From: Pectinophora gossypiella
Lineage: Eukaryota; Arthropoda; Insecta; Lepidoptera; Gelechiidae
Length of the DNA stretch: 64,000 nucleotides
Direction of reading: 5' to 3'
Assembly (NCBI RefSeq): GCF_024362695.1
Contig: NC_065421.1
Coordinates: 7,068,598-7,132,597, forward strand
The notes below the pieces were generated by a model. That model worked only from the letters and a program-made list of their open reading frames with translations. It was not told where the DNA came from and made no database searches. The position numbers and the translations under genes are program-made. Numbering within the stretch: position 1 is the first letter of the stretch; each line of letters begins with the position of its first letter. This document shows, piece by piece, positions 48,457 through 60,100 of the stretch.

Positions 48457-49257
48457 TCACGAGTCTAGCATAAGTTAGAGTAGAAGAGGTTGCAACAAGT
48501 AAGTGGAAACTTATTTCACTTTGGCAACGGACGCGTCACATTACATCGTGGCTGATTCTTTAAATATGTGAATGTACCAAACCAAATCTGTATTTTCTGT
48601 CTTTGTTACGTCCTTATAAAAGTAATAAAAAGAAGAAATCTTAAAGTAATACTTTTATCATCAAACCGTTCTTCGCTGAGGTATCTGATTAATTTTGGCT
48701 CTCCAGATTTTTATGTTTTTTTTATACGCTTGGGTTTTTGTGATTGTCATTGTCGTGAAAACACTCATTGTTTGTGTAAAGTTACACCGCTCAAGGGACG
48801 ATGCGATTGGGCTCAGTCAGGCGTGCGCCCCCAACTCACCCGCATTATTGATAGCATCTCCGATGAATCAGCTATGAATACACAGTTGCTAAGTGTTATT
48901 GTTTGGAGACAGTAATAGGTAAGAAATAATAGGCCACTTCCTAAAGCTTCCTTTTTAAAATTTCATTCGAGAAAGCGTATTCAATGTATGTTTCTACATG
49001 CACATTACAACAAAAATACGCTTTAGTGTGATGGAAGATAAAAATACTCACAACATAGACAGCCTACAACATAGATAGGCATAGACAACATAGAAAGAAA
49101 ATAATTTCGAGCTAAATGTGAGTTAGAAACTACATGATATGCTTATGAGTTCCGAAGGTTTACAGCCAAATTACATTCGTGCCGGGATAGTTATCCTCTA
49201 GAGACCAACTCCTTAATATTCAGAACCTATCGTAAATTTATTTGATGTATATTAAAT
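48457..49257. other. Naa40 3' side, no further gene seen
   Basis: This is the presumed 3' UTR and downstream DNA of Naa40. The 115-codon ORF at 48568-48915 has no recognisable domain. Confidence 0.35.
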
Positions 49258-49530
49258 TTACATAAACTCACGCCTACTTCCCACGGGGGTAAGCTGCGAC
49301 TATGGAGTTCTATTAACATCGTTCCTGACATACTTCTCTTGCTTCCTCCACATTCATCAATCGTTTCAAACGCACGCCGGTCAGAGTAAATCGTACTGAA
49401 CCTTTTCTAAGGACATTTCCAATTTGGTCAGTGTACTGTACATCCTTCTAAGTCTTCCTCTGCCAGCCCTACCACCAATACTATGACCCTTCATCCGTTC
49501 TATGTGTCCAAACCAACTTAACATTCCCTT
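49258..49530 (-). repeat. LINE-related repeat block
   Basis: It begins TCACGCCTACTTCCCACGGG and TAAGCTGCGACTATGGAG, as in the block near 28838, and continues with a longer body (TCGTTTCAAACGCACGCCGG). It is not coding as it stands. Confidence 0.5.
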
Positions 49531-49705
49531 CTCAATCTTAGTCTATTTGATGTTATTACATCTATTATTAGTTAATAAGTTATAAAACTTATTAATGATA
49601 CAAAATAAAAAGAAAACAGTAAGATTTTCTTATAAATATATTTCGAATAATATTTGTACAAATCATCACAGCATGAACATAATATACTATTAATTTATTT
49701 ATAAT

Positions 49706-52662
49706 TTATATTTCATCTTCTACGGTCTCAATATCTAAAGGAGTCTCAGGTCTGTTTTCAGTGTTCCTGTCGTCATCGGACCCGTCACTAAAAGATCCAT
49801 TGTGATTATAATATGACGTAAGACTCAGGGTTGAGGTTGATAAGTCCTCCGGAGTACTCAAGGCATCATTAGATTGACGCATGAATGAGTTTGGGGAAAT
49901 CACAGCACCTTGCGACATGGTCGTCGGAGGTAACGTCACAGCTTGAGGTGGCGTTATCGTCGCGCATTTCTCTCTTCTTTCTCTAGCACGCCTGTTTTGA
50001 AACCAAATTTTTATCTGGAATAGTAAAATTATCATTTGAGATAATAGGTGTGATTTTATAAATAGGCAACAGCATTAAAGCGTTATGCCCTAAATGCACA
50101 AAGTTTGGTTTCTGCCTGGTATACCAAAGAGTGCGGCTCTCTCGTAATTCGTGTGGGTTTTTGTATTTCATACAACTGTAGTGTGGCTTTAATTAAATTT
50201 AAATAACGTCCGCGTCGCTACTAATTCGTAGCTAGACGATCGCAGACAAACTATCGAGACTGCGTGTCAATAATAGATAAATTGGCGCCTAAACCTGACA
50301 AGTTGATAAGGAAGTAGGTATTACTCTGTCGTCACGGAGTTGCAGCGCGGCGGCAAGGGCGCGCAGAGCGGGCGGCGCGAGGTACGGAGCGCGCGAGTAC
50401 GCGGCCTCCAGCGCCGCCGCCTGCGCAGCCGTGAACGGCACTCGCGCGTGCCGCCCCGACCGCCGGGCGCGGCACCCGGTACTGTTCGCTGGACCTGCGG
50501 AATAAACAACGTATTGATGTAGTAGTTGTTATACTAATATTGGTGCTAATTCCTGTAAATACCATCTAATTTTATTTTAAGTTATATCTGTCATTTTTTT
50601 ATCCGCCGAAAAGGAAAGGGACGGGTAATCGACAAGCATAAAATTTATGGAACACACGTCAATTTTAAGCACAAATCTAAACCAACCGTCTAAAAATTTT
50701 ACGTCAGTCAATAACTCGACACATTAATTTACTCATTCTTCCTAAAATTAAGAGCTGTGAATCATCCGTCCCTTTCCTTTTCGACGGATATGAAAATGAC
50801 GGATATAACTTAAAATAAAATTAGACGGTGTCTCCAGGAATCGGGGCCATTATTATATTATAATAATAAATAATTTCTATACTGGCTTAGAAGTGGTGCT
50901 GGAAAAACAAATGCAAGCAAGCAAAATGATTTGACCTTCTTCAGCGTGATGAATTATCTATATGGGACTATGTACCTATATGGGAGATGCGATAACCCAT
51001 ATAAGTACACTTCTCATCAAAAATTCGAAACTCCTCGCAAGTTTATGTTTCGTAAAAATCAACAGAAATTATATTCTCTTTGAATATATAAGTTTTTTTA
51101 ATTCTTACTATTAATGTTCCAAATTCAAATTTCAATGAACTCGTAGGCATTTTGTTCAACCTAAACTCGGTTGCGATGATAAGAAGTATAGTAGATATAC
51201 GTATTTTATTAAAATCATCCTTCAGGTATGCAGTGTAGAAATTAGAATTTATTACCATATTGGAGTTGTGGGTCCGTGCATTGGAGGATGAATTTTATTT
51301 TGAGCTTGAATTATACTTGTACGTGTATATTGCACATATAATAGAAAATATACAATACCTACCAACTAGCTACAAGCCTACTTTTAGAATATCGAGAAAC
51401 AGTAATAACCTACCTCAGTACCCTATTGCAACTACGTCGTTTTGAGATAATTTATAGACGATAAGAATTCTCTTTTTTAAATTGTATACCTATTAATGCT
51501 GCATGTAGCTACGGAAACAAGAAGTAGATAATTCGGCTGTATCGACTACTCCGATTACGGGCGTGATGTAGGTACGTACGAGGTCTCTCACATTCACAAT
51601 CAAAATTGCGAGGTACAAACAACTGCAGTCAGTAGATTACACTTGCAAAGCGTAAACAACGCAATGGTCGATAGGAAAAGCAGGATAACTTTTGTTTGAC
51701 CCGTAAGATAGCGGGAGGCAATCCATTACTTAATTAGGAACATTTGTCACCATTTCAAAAGCAATAAGTTAAAGAATCTTAATGCACTAAGTATCTACTT
51801 GTCGAGTGATTAAGGTAATACTTCATTAAACAGGTGACTGCACGTGTGGGAAGACAACTTGCAATTTTCACTTGATATTAACTCAGTTACAATCGAAAAA
51901 TATCAGTAGTAGGTACCGATTTTAGTAAATAATTTACGAAGCCGTTATCGTGTGACGACGCATGGCGCATGCAGTTCATCAGCGTTCTTTGTCTACTTAC
52001 CTTACCTACGGCTGACAATTGATAACTCCCAGACTTTCTAAAACTCTTGTCATAAACAGATAATGTTACCAAGTCGAAAATCAGAAGTTAAAACTGCAAC
52101 TAGCAGATTTCCACGAAGCATCTTTAACCTCCAGTCTCTGTCACTTTATTTAAGAGTGCGCTCTTGTCGGTGGAGTAATCGCCTTCATTACTCCATAGAT
52201 ATCCAGTATAGAATCTAAATATTACATATATATAGGTAAAGTGGGCAAAGAAGACCACAGACTGGGTGCCAAATGCCAAGAGGCGTCTCGTAGCCGACCG
52301 CGGAAAAAAAAGATGCATATGAGTTAGATTGGAAAGACAAAACCTCAATATCGGGAGAAGTGGAAGAAAAGAAGAGAGGTCTTTGCTTTGCAGTGAGATG
52401 ATGTAGGCTAATACCTAGAATGACCTAGATATAGTAATAATTGACAGAGCGCCTTCTAGTCAACCACAAGGCTTAGAAGTTTCGTTTGTGATAATGAAGT
52501 AGAATACTGACGTGGAATCCGCGGAGGCTGGTATCTCGTGCAGCAAAGCCAACTTGGAGCTTCAACACTGTCTTCGCGGGGCTTAGGTTCGTCACTCAGT
52601 ATACGCTCTATGCTGAAATCAGAATTGCACTTAGACCCCGACTGGACCGGAGATACGTCCAT
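49706..52662 (-). CDS. Small homeobox protein with eh1 motif, possibly Msxlx-like
   Basis: A nuclear DNA-binding regulator. Exons in order: 52512-52662, 50325-50494 and 49706-50014, joining in frame to 209 aa. FSIERIL at 16-22 fits the eh1 (Groucho-binding) motif. WLCCTRYQPPRIPR follows at 38-51. The homeodomain is residues 64-123. At their standard positions are F8, L16, L26, L40, W48, F49, Q50, N51 and R53, with IKIWFQNRRARERREK as helix 3. The homeodomain is split by an intron between positions 44 and 45. Helices 1 and 2 are unusually Ala-rich (AAQAAALEAAYSRAPY) and the exon is very GC-rich. The C-terminus is acidic and Ser-rich. The eh1, CTRY-PP-PR and RARERRE combination suggests the Msxlx group (Drosophila CG15696) of the NK/ANTP class; this family name is from memory and unsure. 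Confidence 0.85.
50537..50853. mobile_element. Long-TIR MITE, family B, copy 4
   Basis: It runs from ATATTGGTGCTAATTCCTG to CCAGGAATCGGGGCCAT. The arms carry AATTTTATTTTAAGTTATAT and CCGTCCCTTTCCTTTTCGAC. It sits in the homeobox gene's first intron, about 40 bp upstream of the homeodomain exon. Confidence 0.75.
50860..52134. other. Homeobox intron 1, no gene seen
   Basis: Only a short hairpin-MITE arm fragment near 51870 (CACTTGATATTAACTCAG) is recognised. The rest is AT-rich single-copy-looking DNA. Confidence 0.35.
52235..52400 (+). mobile_element. Degenerate LINE C-terminal fragment
   Basis: The plus strand codes KWAKKTTDWVPNAKRRLVAD, reminiscent of the C-terminal region of endonuclease/reverse-transcriptase LINE proteins, with a stop soon after. 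The call is weak. Confidence 0.35.
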
Positions 52663-54183
52663 GATCTTGCCGAATGACCAACGATATTATCCCGTCTACC
52701 CTTAGGAGATACTTGCACAATAGAGGGAGGGACTTACACAAGCCCCGCCTCATATTGCACCCCTAAATGTACAGCGGTAGAGATGGTATCAGCGCCCATG
52801 ATCAATGGGACGCTCGCACCAATGAACCCGCAAGTGTTGTGACGTCGCCCCATTCACAAAATGTATTGTAAAACGATACTGTTTGCACACAAAAGGATGT
52901 TATTACTTTAAGGGTATGTGGGAAAATTAATTTGTAACTTATATGCTATTACTAATATGGAACTTGATACTCTTTTGAGTAGCAAATTAAAATTGCATTT
53001 GGGTACGCGGCACGTACTTCCCTTGTCAGATTGTTAATGTTTGGGAAATATTCGTTAATGATTTCATTGTTGATATCTTCTTGGAAAGCTTAATTAGTTT
53101 GTGTTGCAGTTACTTCTTTTTATTTTAGGTTCCGCACCTACAATGTAGAGCTCTCGAATGACCCTTTTCAGTCGGTGATGCTGACGATATCGGCGAATTT
53201 GTCTGACATTATTAAAAACAAATCGCCTACCTACATATTTTTCCAGAATACTTGACAGACGCGCGACTTTTAATAGTAAGCGTAATTAATAAAAAAATAT
53301 ATATATTCTTATCATATCCATATTTATAAATTCATTATAAAGATGAGCAAATAGTGTATAAACATTGGTAAGCTACGCATATTATACAACAACAGAACTC
53401 GAGTTATCTAATTCTAAACATTTGTAACGTAACCGAGGGTCGTTAACCGTTTATCATAGCAATCTGGGTGAATTGCTGAAGTGTCGCAGTATTTTATTGT
53501 GGAACATTCAGTAGCTTCAAGTGGAGGGATTGCGGGATAATACGCAATACGTACAAATACTGCTTTCTTTATCTGTATCTACTTCTGAAGATGTAACCGC
53601 TATTAGTAATTGTTTGGAACGATACCATCTTTGGTAGATGGCAGATGCTTTGTGTTTTTTGTTCCTGTAATAAGTATATTCCTGTTACTTTTGTTAATTG
53701 TATGTTCATAGAATCACAGGAGGTATTAGAGCCAGCGATTCAAGTCTTGCAACTTGCAGTCAAAAATAGGTATAATGACTGTGGTGTAGTCAAAACAAAC
53801 CCCATCACCCACGTAGAAATAAGTAAATACGTTGACAAAACATAGTAAGAATACCTACGTAAGTTACCTGCACTTATTTATCATTACCGGGTATATATAT
53901 AGAGTAACCAAAACAACATTTTCACATAATACCCACGTAAATTCAATTTAGGAAGCTGCGTGGTTCCCGTTACTTTTTGCGGTAACCGGTACCTTAGGTA
54001 CCTATAGGTACGACCACGTCAAGGCTACGCACTGCAATACTGGGTCGCACGCAGCCGCTCTCCACAGCTGCATTGTGCTGTGGCTCGTCGGCCCGACTAC
54101 AACTTGATCGCACCTTTATAACAATTGAATATAGAATATAAAATTTAATTGCTTAAAATATCCAGCTTCTTTAAAAGTTTATA
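52663..54183. other. Gap between homeobox gene and aldo-keto reductase 2
   Basis: These two genes point away from each other across 1.5 kb. No exon or clear repeat is seen; the region must hold both promoters. Confidence 0.35.
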
Positions 54184-57100
54184 ATGCCTATCAAACAGTA
54201 CTTTGAATTGGACAACGGAGATCGTATGCCGATGGTCGGTTTCGGGACTTGGCAGGTAAGTTAAATTTAAACTTATATTTTTCTGTTAGTATATCCATCT
54301 TAGGACTTCGTATCAACAGTGGCTGCAAGTTGTCTTTGATTACTTGTGGCTCTGCCCACCCCATTTGGGATTACGGGCGTGAGTTTATGTATGTATGTAT
54401 GTTTTCTGTTAGTAAATACCTAAGTATGTTTATGTTTTCCGTTATCGTTAATCGCTTTATTATTATTTAATGGCTATTGTAGTCACGGTTTATGTAATGG
54501 ACGTGTATAATATGTTTTATGTAAGGCATTTATACTCTGGGTCAGACAACCCACAGTGGAACATGGTGGAGTATTCTTCGTACCCCTCCGGTTGATTGAA
54601 GAGTGGCCCGTGCCCAGCAGGACGTACGATAATACAGGCTGTATTGTAAAAATTATAAACAATGCAAATACTTAATGGCACAGAACATCAGAAGCAATGT
54701 TAAGAACTATGTTTCAATATTCATTTACATTCGCATGCAGTGTCTAAATTCTAAAAATACGAGTTGCCAAAAGATACGATAACGGTACGGAAGAATGAAA
54801 GGTAGGAATACCTAGGTATTTATTTGGCAAGCCACCGAATTCTCTTCATCCACCGCACAAAAGGCGTATAGCGTGAACATAGGTACGTCTTACAGTATTA
54901 GGGATTCTTATTTTTGAAAGGTGAATGCTCTCGTGAGAAATAAGTATGTTAGTTCTCACGCCAGTTACAATACAAGTTAACTAAGTGTAATTAATGTAAT
55001 TAATTGACTGTAAATTATAACTGAAGTCAGTCAAAAGTGCGCATTAAAAATAAATTATATCCATAACTTCGAAAAACTTGTAAGTTTTCAACGCTTGCTG
55101 GCAGATTTGAAATTTTTTTTAATGATCTAAATATTTCAATTTGATCAGGTGAAAAGGCACGAGAAAAATTATGTTAGAGATCAATTTGCTTATATTCAGT
55201 GAATGATTAAACAAACATAAAATTAGTCCTGGGCTGATACAGTCTGATTAGATTCTTGCGTTCCTGCTAGTGTCACAATATTGTCTTCTTCTTTATAGGA
55301 AGAAGCTTTTTTGTTACAGTCATTCTTACGACATTTTATACGTTTCCGTCGTCTTATCCGTCGGAAATAATTGCGAAAGGCCTGCCACTTAGACTTTTGA
55401 AGTAAAGTGGCGGAGTCCGCTATGACGCAAGGCTTCTCACAGATCACCGAGTATGTGTTGGAGCTGCAGGAGCAGTCGCTGCAGTAGGAGCCGTTATCGC
55501 TGTCGTAGTCGCCGCTGGATTGCGACAATTTGCGCGACGTGGACGCGTGACACGAGCTGCCGTCGCGGGACCACTTGTCGCTAAACATATACCCTGTATT
55601 ACTCTCATAAGCTCGAGCGAGGTTCTTGAACGCTGTCTCAAAATCCAACGACCAGCGTCGAGGCAAAAGCTGGCCGCACTCGGTACACCGCTCGGGCTCA
55701 GCTCGTATGGTTTGGCCACACTGCGGGCATAGTTCCGGTGGAGGCGGTATGATCTGACCGCATTCGGTGCAAGTGTTGGGTGGGGGTGTCACGACCCGAC
55801 CGCACTCGGCGCATTTCTCTGGTTCCGGAGTAATATCATGACCGCACTCGGAGCAAACATCTGGATGATGGCGAGGATCCGCACGTACTTCAGAGTGTGG
55901 GGGACGAAAGGGTGGAATCTCATGGATTTCTACAGTATGTTTCTCAATTGCTTCTGAACTCGGTTCTGTAATGCCGACCTTCGGTAATGCTGCCGAGTCA
56001 TGATTAGATAACACATGTTGTGGTTTTACTAGTGGATATTGTTGTTTGATAAGTGGGAATTCTTGTTTAGACTGACTATTTTGTTTAGATAGAGCGTCTT
56101 GTTTAGGTAGCGCGTCTTGTTTAGGTGGGGCGTCTTGTTTAGGCAGGGCGTCTTGTTTAGACGGATCAGCTTGCGATTGGGCCTGGTTTTCTGGTTTGTT
56201 GACAGCTGGTGTCTCTTGCGGTAACACTGGAATACTTTGAGTAACCATTAGGTTGTCTTGATGTATTACTGCATTCTCATTACTAGTGTAACCTTCTGGT
56301 GATCTGTCTTGCTTTTTGTTTATGGGGCTAGGCGGCTGCTCTGGTGGGTCTACTTCTGGACATGGTCGAGGCTCAGAAGTCATTTTTCATGATGACCATA
56401 TGAGTAATGTGGCCGCGATGGTTCGAACACATATAATTTGTACGAATCGAACCCATTTTTTAGCTTGTGAGTTGAAAGAATGATTTATATTCCATTTTGA
56501 ATATTTTTTGGCACCAATCAAATTATTGATTAGGCATGTCAAAATATGCGGGCGAAAAGTTGTAAAAAAGAATATGCCTTATGCCTAGAATTTATTTGTC
56601 TAGAAAAGAGGTGTAAAAGAAACAAGCAAGAGTGTTGCTTCTTGTTTCTAAGCCTTTATTGTTGATATAACGTCCTAGATAGATAATGATGAACCGTAGG
56701 CCGACAGATTACCACCGTGTAGACTTATTTTAGAGAAGACACGTGCTTCGGAACGTACGTTAAGCCGTTGGTCCCGGTTACTACCTACTTACTGATATAA
56801 GTACGTAATCGTTACATGAGCCATATCGTGGGCCTATGGCGGCTTAATAAATAAACCTGACACCAAGGTTGCTGAGATTTGTCATCCAGCTCAAACGATA
56901 GAAGTCACCGTATGCGTATCGTAGAAAGTGGAAATCCATAATCTCTGCTTACTCCGGTGGGAAGTAAGCATGGATTTGTGTGTGTGTCGATAATATTAAG
57001 CTTAGGTAGCTCAAAGTCTAGTATGTTTTGAAGGCATCAGACTCGGTACTGGAGAAAGCGGTGGAGTCTGCGCTAGCGGCGGGGTACCGGCACTTCGACA

Positions 57101-60100
57101 CGGCCCGCGCGTATGAGAACGAGGCGGCGTTGGGCCGCGCATTGCGCCGCTGGATTGGAGACGACTCTCACCGCAGGAAGGAGCTCTTCGTCGTCACGAA
57201 GCTTCCACCTGGAGGTATGTAGTTATGTTTATTTTTTTTTTTTGGATTGTAGCTTTACACAAAATCCCATCCATTACTCGCCATATATTCCCTCTTGGTA
57301 TACCTACTATAGGTCATTGAGAATCGGTCATTGTGGCGAGTCTGGGGGGAGGTCTGTGGACGATTTCCGGCTGATGATGGTGATGCTATAGGCAGGTATA
57401 AGCAACGCTGCAGGCCGCTGTTGCATTTAGCATTATGTCCTAATTAACTTAAATTAAATTACGTTGAATAAATTAAACTGTATTGCGTCAATTTACCAAC
57501 ATATATACCTACACAATACGTTCTATTAATGACGAGTGTCAACACTTATCTACTACACAACATACACCAGACTTGAGACATTGTTGGAGTAATTTTTCCT
57601 GCGTAAAGTAAACGAGCAAAGAAACTTACAATAATGTTTGCCTTTTATAACGACAGGCAACCGACCAGAATTGGTGCAAGAGTACTTTGACGCATCGCTG
57701 AAAGACCTGGGGCTGGACTATGTGGACATGTACCTAATCCACACGCCGTTCGCGTTCGAGCATGTGCCCGGAGACCTGCACCCCAAGAACCCTGACGGCA
57801 GTATGAGAGTCGACAACTCCACCGACTTACTGGCGCTTTGGAAGGTAAACTTGCATGAGTTATGATGAGTTCCCCGGTTTCAGTTCACTCCTTCATATTT
57901 TTGTAAATAAGGGACTTTCCAGGGTACGTTCACCAAAAACAATATAGATGGCGGCGTCGTGCTGCTTTAACGTGATATTTACCTATTTTCTCAATACTTG
58001 GGTACATAATTATTGTAAAATACAAAGTAATGGCAGAAGCATATGTAAAAATAATTGTTGCTTGATATTTGGATCACATTTAACAGCCTCCGTGGTCTAG
58101 TGGTTAGAGCGTTAGGCTCACGATCTGGAGGTCCCAGTTCGATTCTCGATGGGGACATTGTCAAAATCACTTTGTGAGACTGTCCTTTGTTTGGTAAGGA
58201 CTTTTCAGGCTTGAATCACCTGATTGTCCGAAAAAGTAAGATGATGCCGTGCTTCGGAGGGCACGTTAAGCCGTTGGTCCCGGCTATTAGCCATAAAAAC
58301 ACCTCCACCAACCCGCATTGGAGCAGCGTGGTGGAGTATGCTCCATACCCCCTCCGGTTGATTGAGGGGAGGCCTGTGCCCAGCAGTGGGACGTATATAG
58401 GCTGTTTATGTTAACCTACTTATATTGCTTCTCTTTAGTTTGATTAGAATAATAACGAGTGGAAGGTGTATGTGCCTGGGTGTAATAAAAAGGTCCATCA
58501 TTTATATCCAAAAACAAAGATAAAAGATGCATTATTATTATTATGTCTGTTATCCATGAAATTATAAGGTTAAACGAAGGAAAATCTGTTCAGCGCCGTC
58601 TATATTGTTTTTAAGGAACGTAGCCTGGAAAGTCCTTCATTCAGCAGAATCCGACAGTTAAAAATAAGAAAATATTATGTATGCGAAAATCTCGTTCTTG
58701 CCGTGTGCCGTCCTACCCACGCGAGCAAGCGAGACAGACAGTACTCGCGCGCTCCTTTACTCCGTAAAGGCTTAAATAAACCAAGCTCGTGTTGGTGCGG
58801 GGCGTTCCTTTGTATCTAAGTATTACTGTTGATTCAAAGAAAGTCTCAGAAAAACACGCGAGTAATATTTAATAAAACCGCCTTTATATTACACTAACAG
58901 GTTTACATTTTAAAACAAAATGGTTATGACAGCGCCAACATGACATCGACTTTATAACATTCCCTGTCCCGTTGTGGGGTGTCAAATTCATTAAGTAGTG
59001 TCAAACTATTAAAAATGTTTTTTTTTGTAACAAAATATTCAAGTTTTCATAGTAATATAAAATATTAAGCAAGACTTTGGGAAAATGGGTATAGTTTACT
59101 TCGACAATTTTAACGACTATCCTAAAACTGATAAAGAACTAATACAACAGAATTTCAAAGAACTTGAAGTGAACTCATTTTATCGCAGCGATGAAGTTTA
59201 CAAGGACTGTAGCTTTCCAAAAAATGTCCCGAAAGTTACAGTAAACAAAATTAAACCAAGCAAAGTATTCAAGTCTATGGAACGTAAGAAATCGCCTCGA
59301 AAAATTTCTTCTAAGACGAAGCCATTGAAGTTTGCTAAAATTAAATACTCTCTTGCCTGGTCTAAAGTTTACAGATCTCCTATAGTGAAGGAAGCACCTC
59401 AGGATGTTTTCGATTTACAAGAAGCATATCTCAGTAAGAGACAAGAAAACTTTGAGCCAACAGATTTTAGTGCTCTCTTAACGGAACCAGAGCATTTAGA
59501 GAGCGTCTTAGAGCTACCGATTGTGGCCGAAGATAAAAGGCAAACTATTAGCACATCAGTGACCGCTTTTCCAAGATCTTTGCCGAAGAAAAGCTTGTTT
59601 TGGAAGAAATGGCAATTGGTTAAGTTTATATGTCCGTGCTGCACGGGCGGAGGCGACTCGGTGGGCGCGCCCTGCGGCAGCGCCGAACTAGGCCCCGCGG
59701 GCGCGGCCGCTGCCTCCTACGACACCATCGACCTAACTGCCGCCTCCACACTCATATTCCCACCGCTGGACCTCGACGCGTCGCTTATGAGTATTCTAAA
59801 CTTACATAAAAACTTGAAGCCTAATAAAAAATCTCCCAAGTTTTACGCCAAAGTATTGCAAGCTATGGTAAGAAATACATTAAAAAATACTAAATCGATA
59901 ATTAATTTTCTTGTCAAACCTAAACCTTTTTAGAATTGAGAATACCTTCTTCCTTGTACCTTTGACATTGACAAGACAGAAGAAAAATACTTGTCATATC
60001 CGTCAGCAAAACGAACCGCAAATGTAATAGTAGTTTTCACCAATATATACGTCCACGATATGTCGTTATTATCCACGTTTACTCAAGGAGTAGGAGGATG

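Noticed and set aside
48568..48915. A 115-codon ORF downstream of Naa40
   Set aside because: There is no recognisable domain, no splice context and ordinary AT-rich composition; it is probably chance.
58083..58155. Possible tRNA gene at the SINE head
   Set aside because: A and B boxes are recognisable, but the sequence continues directly into the repeat body and the stems do not pair as a mature tRNA. The same applies to 8553, 40738 and 41940-42003.
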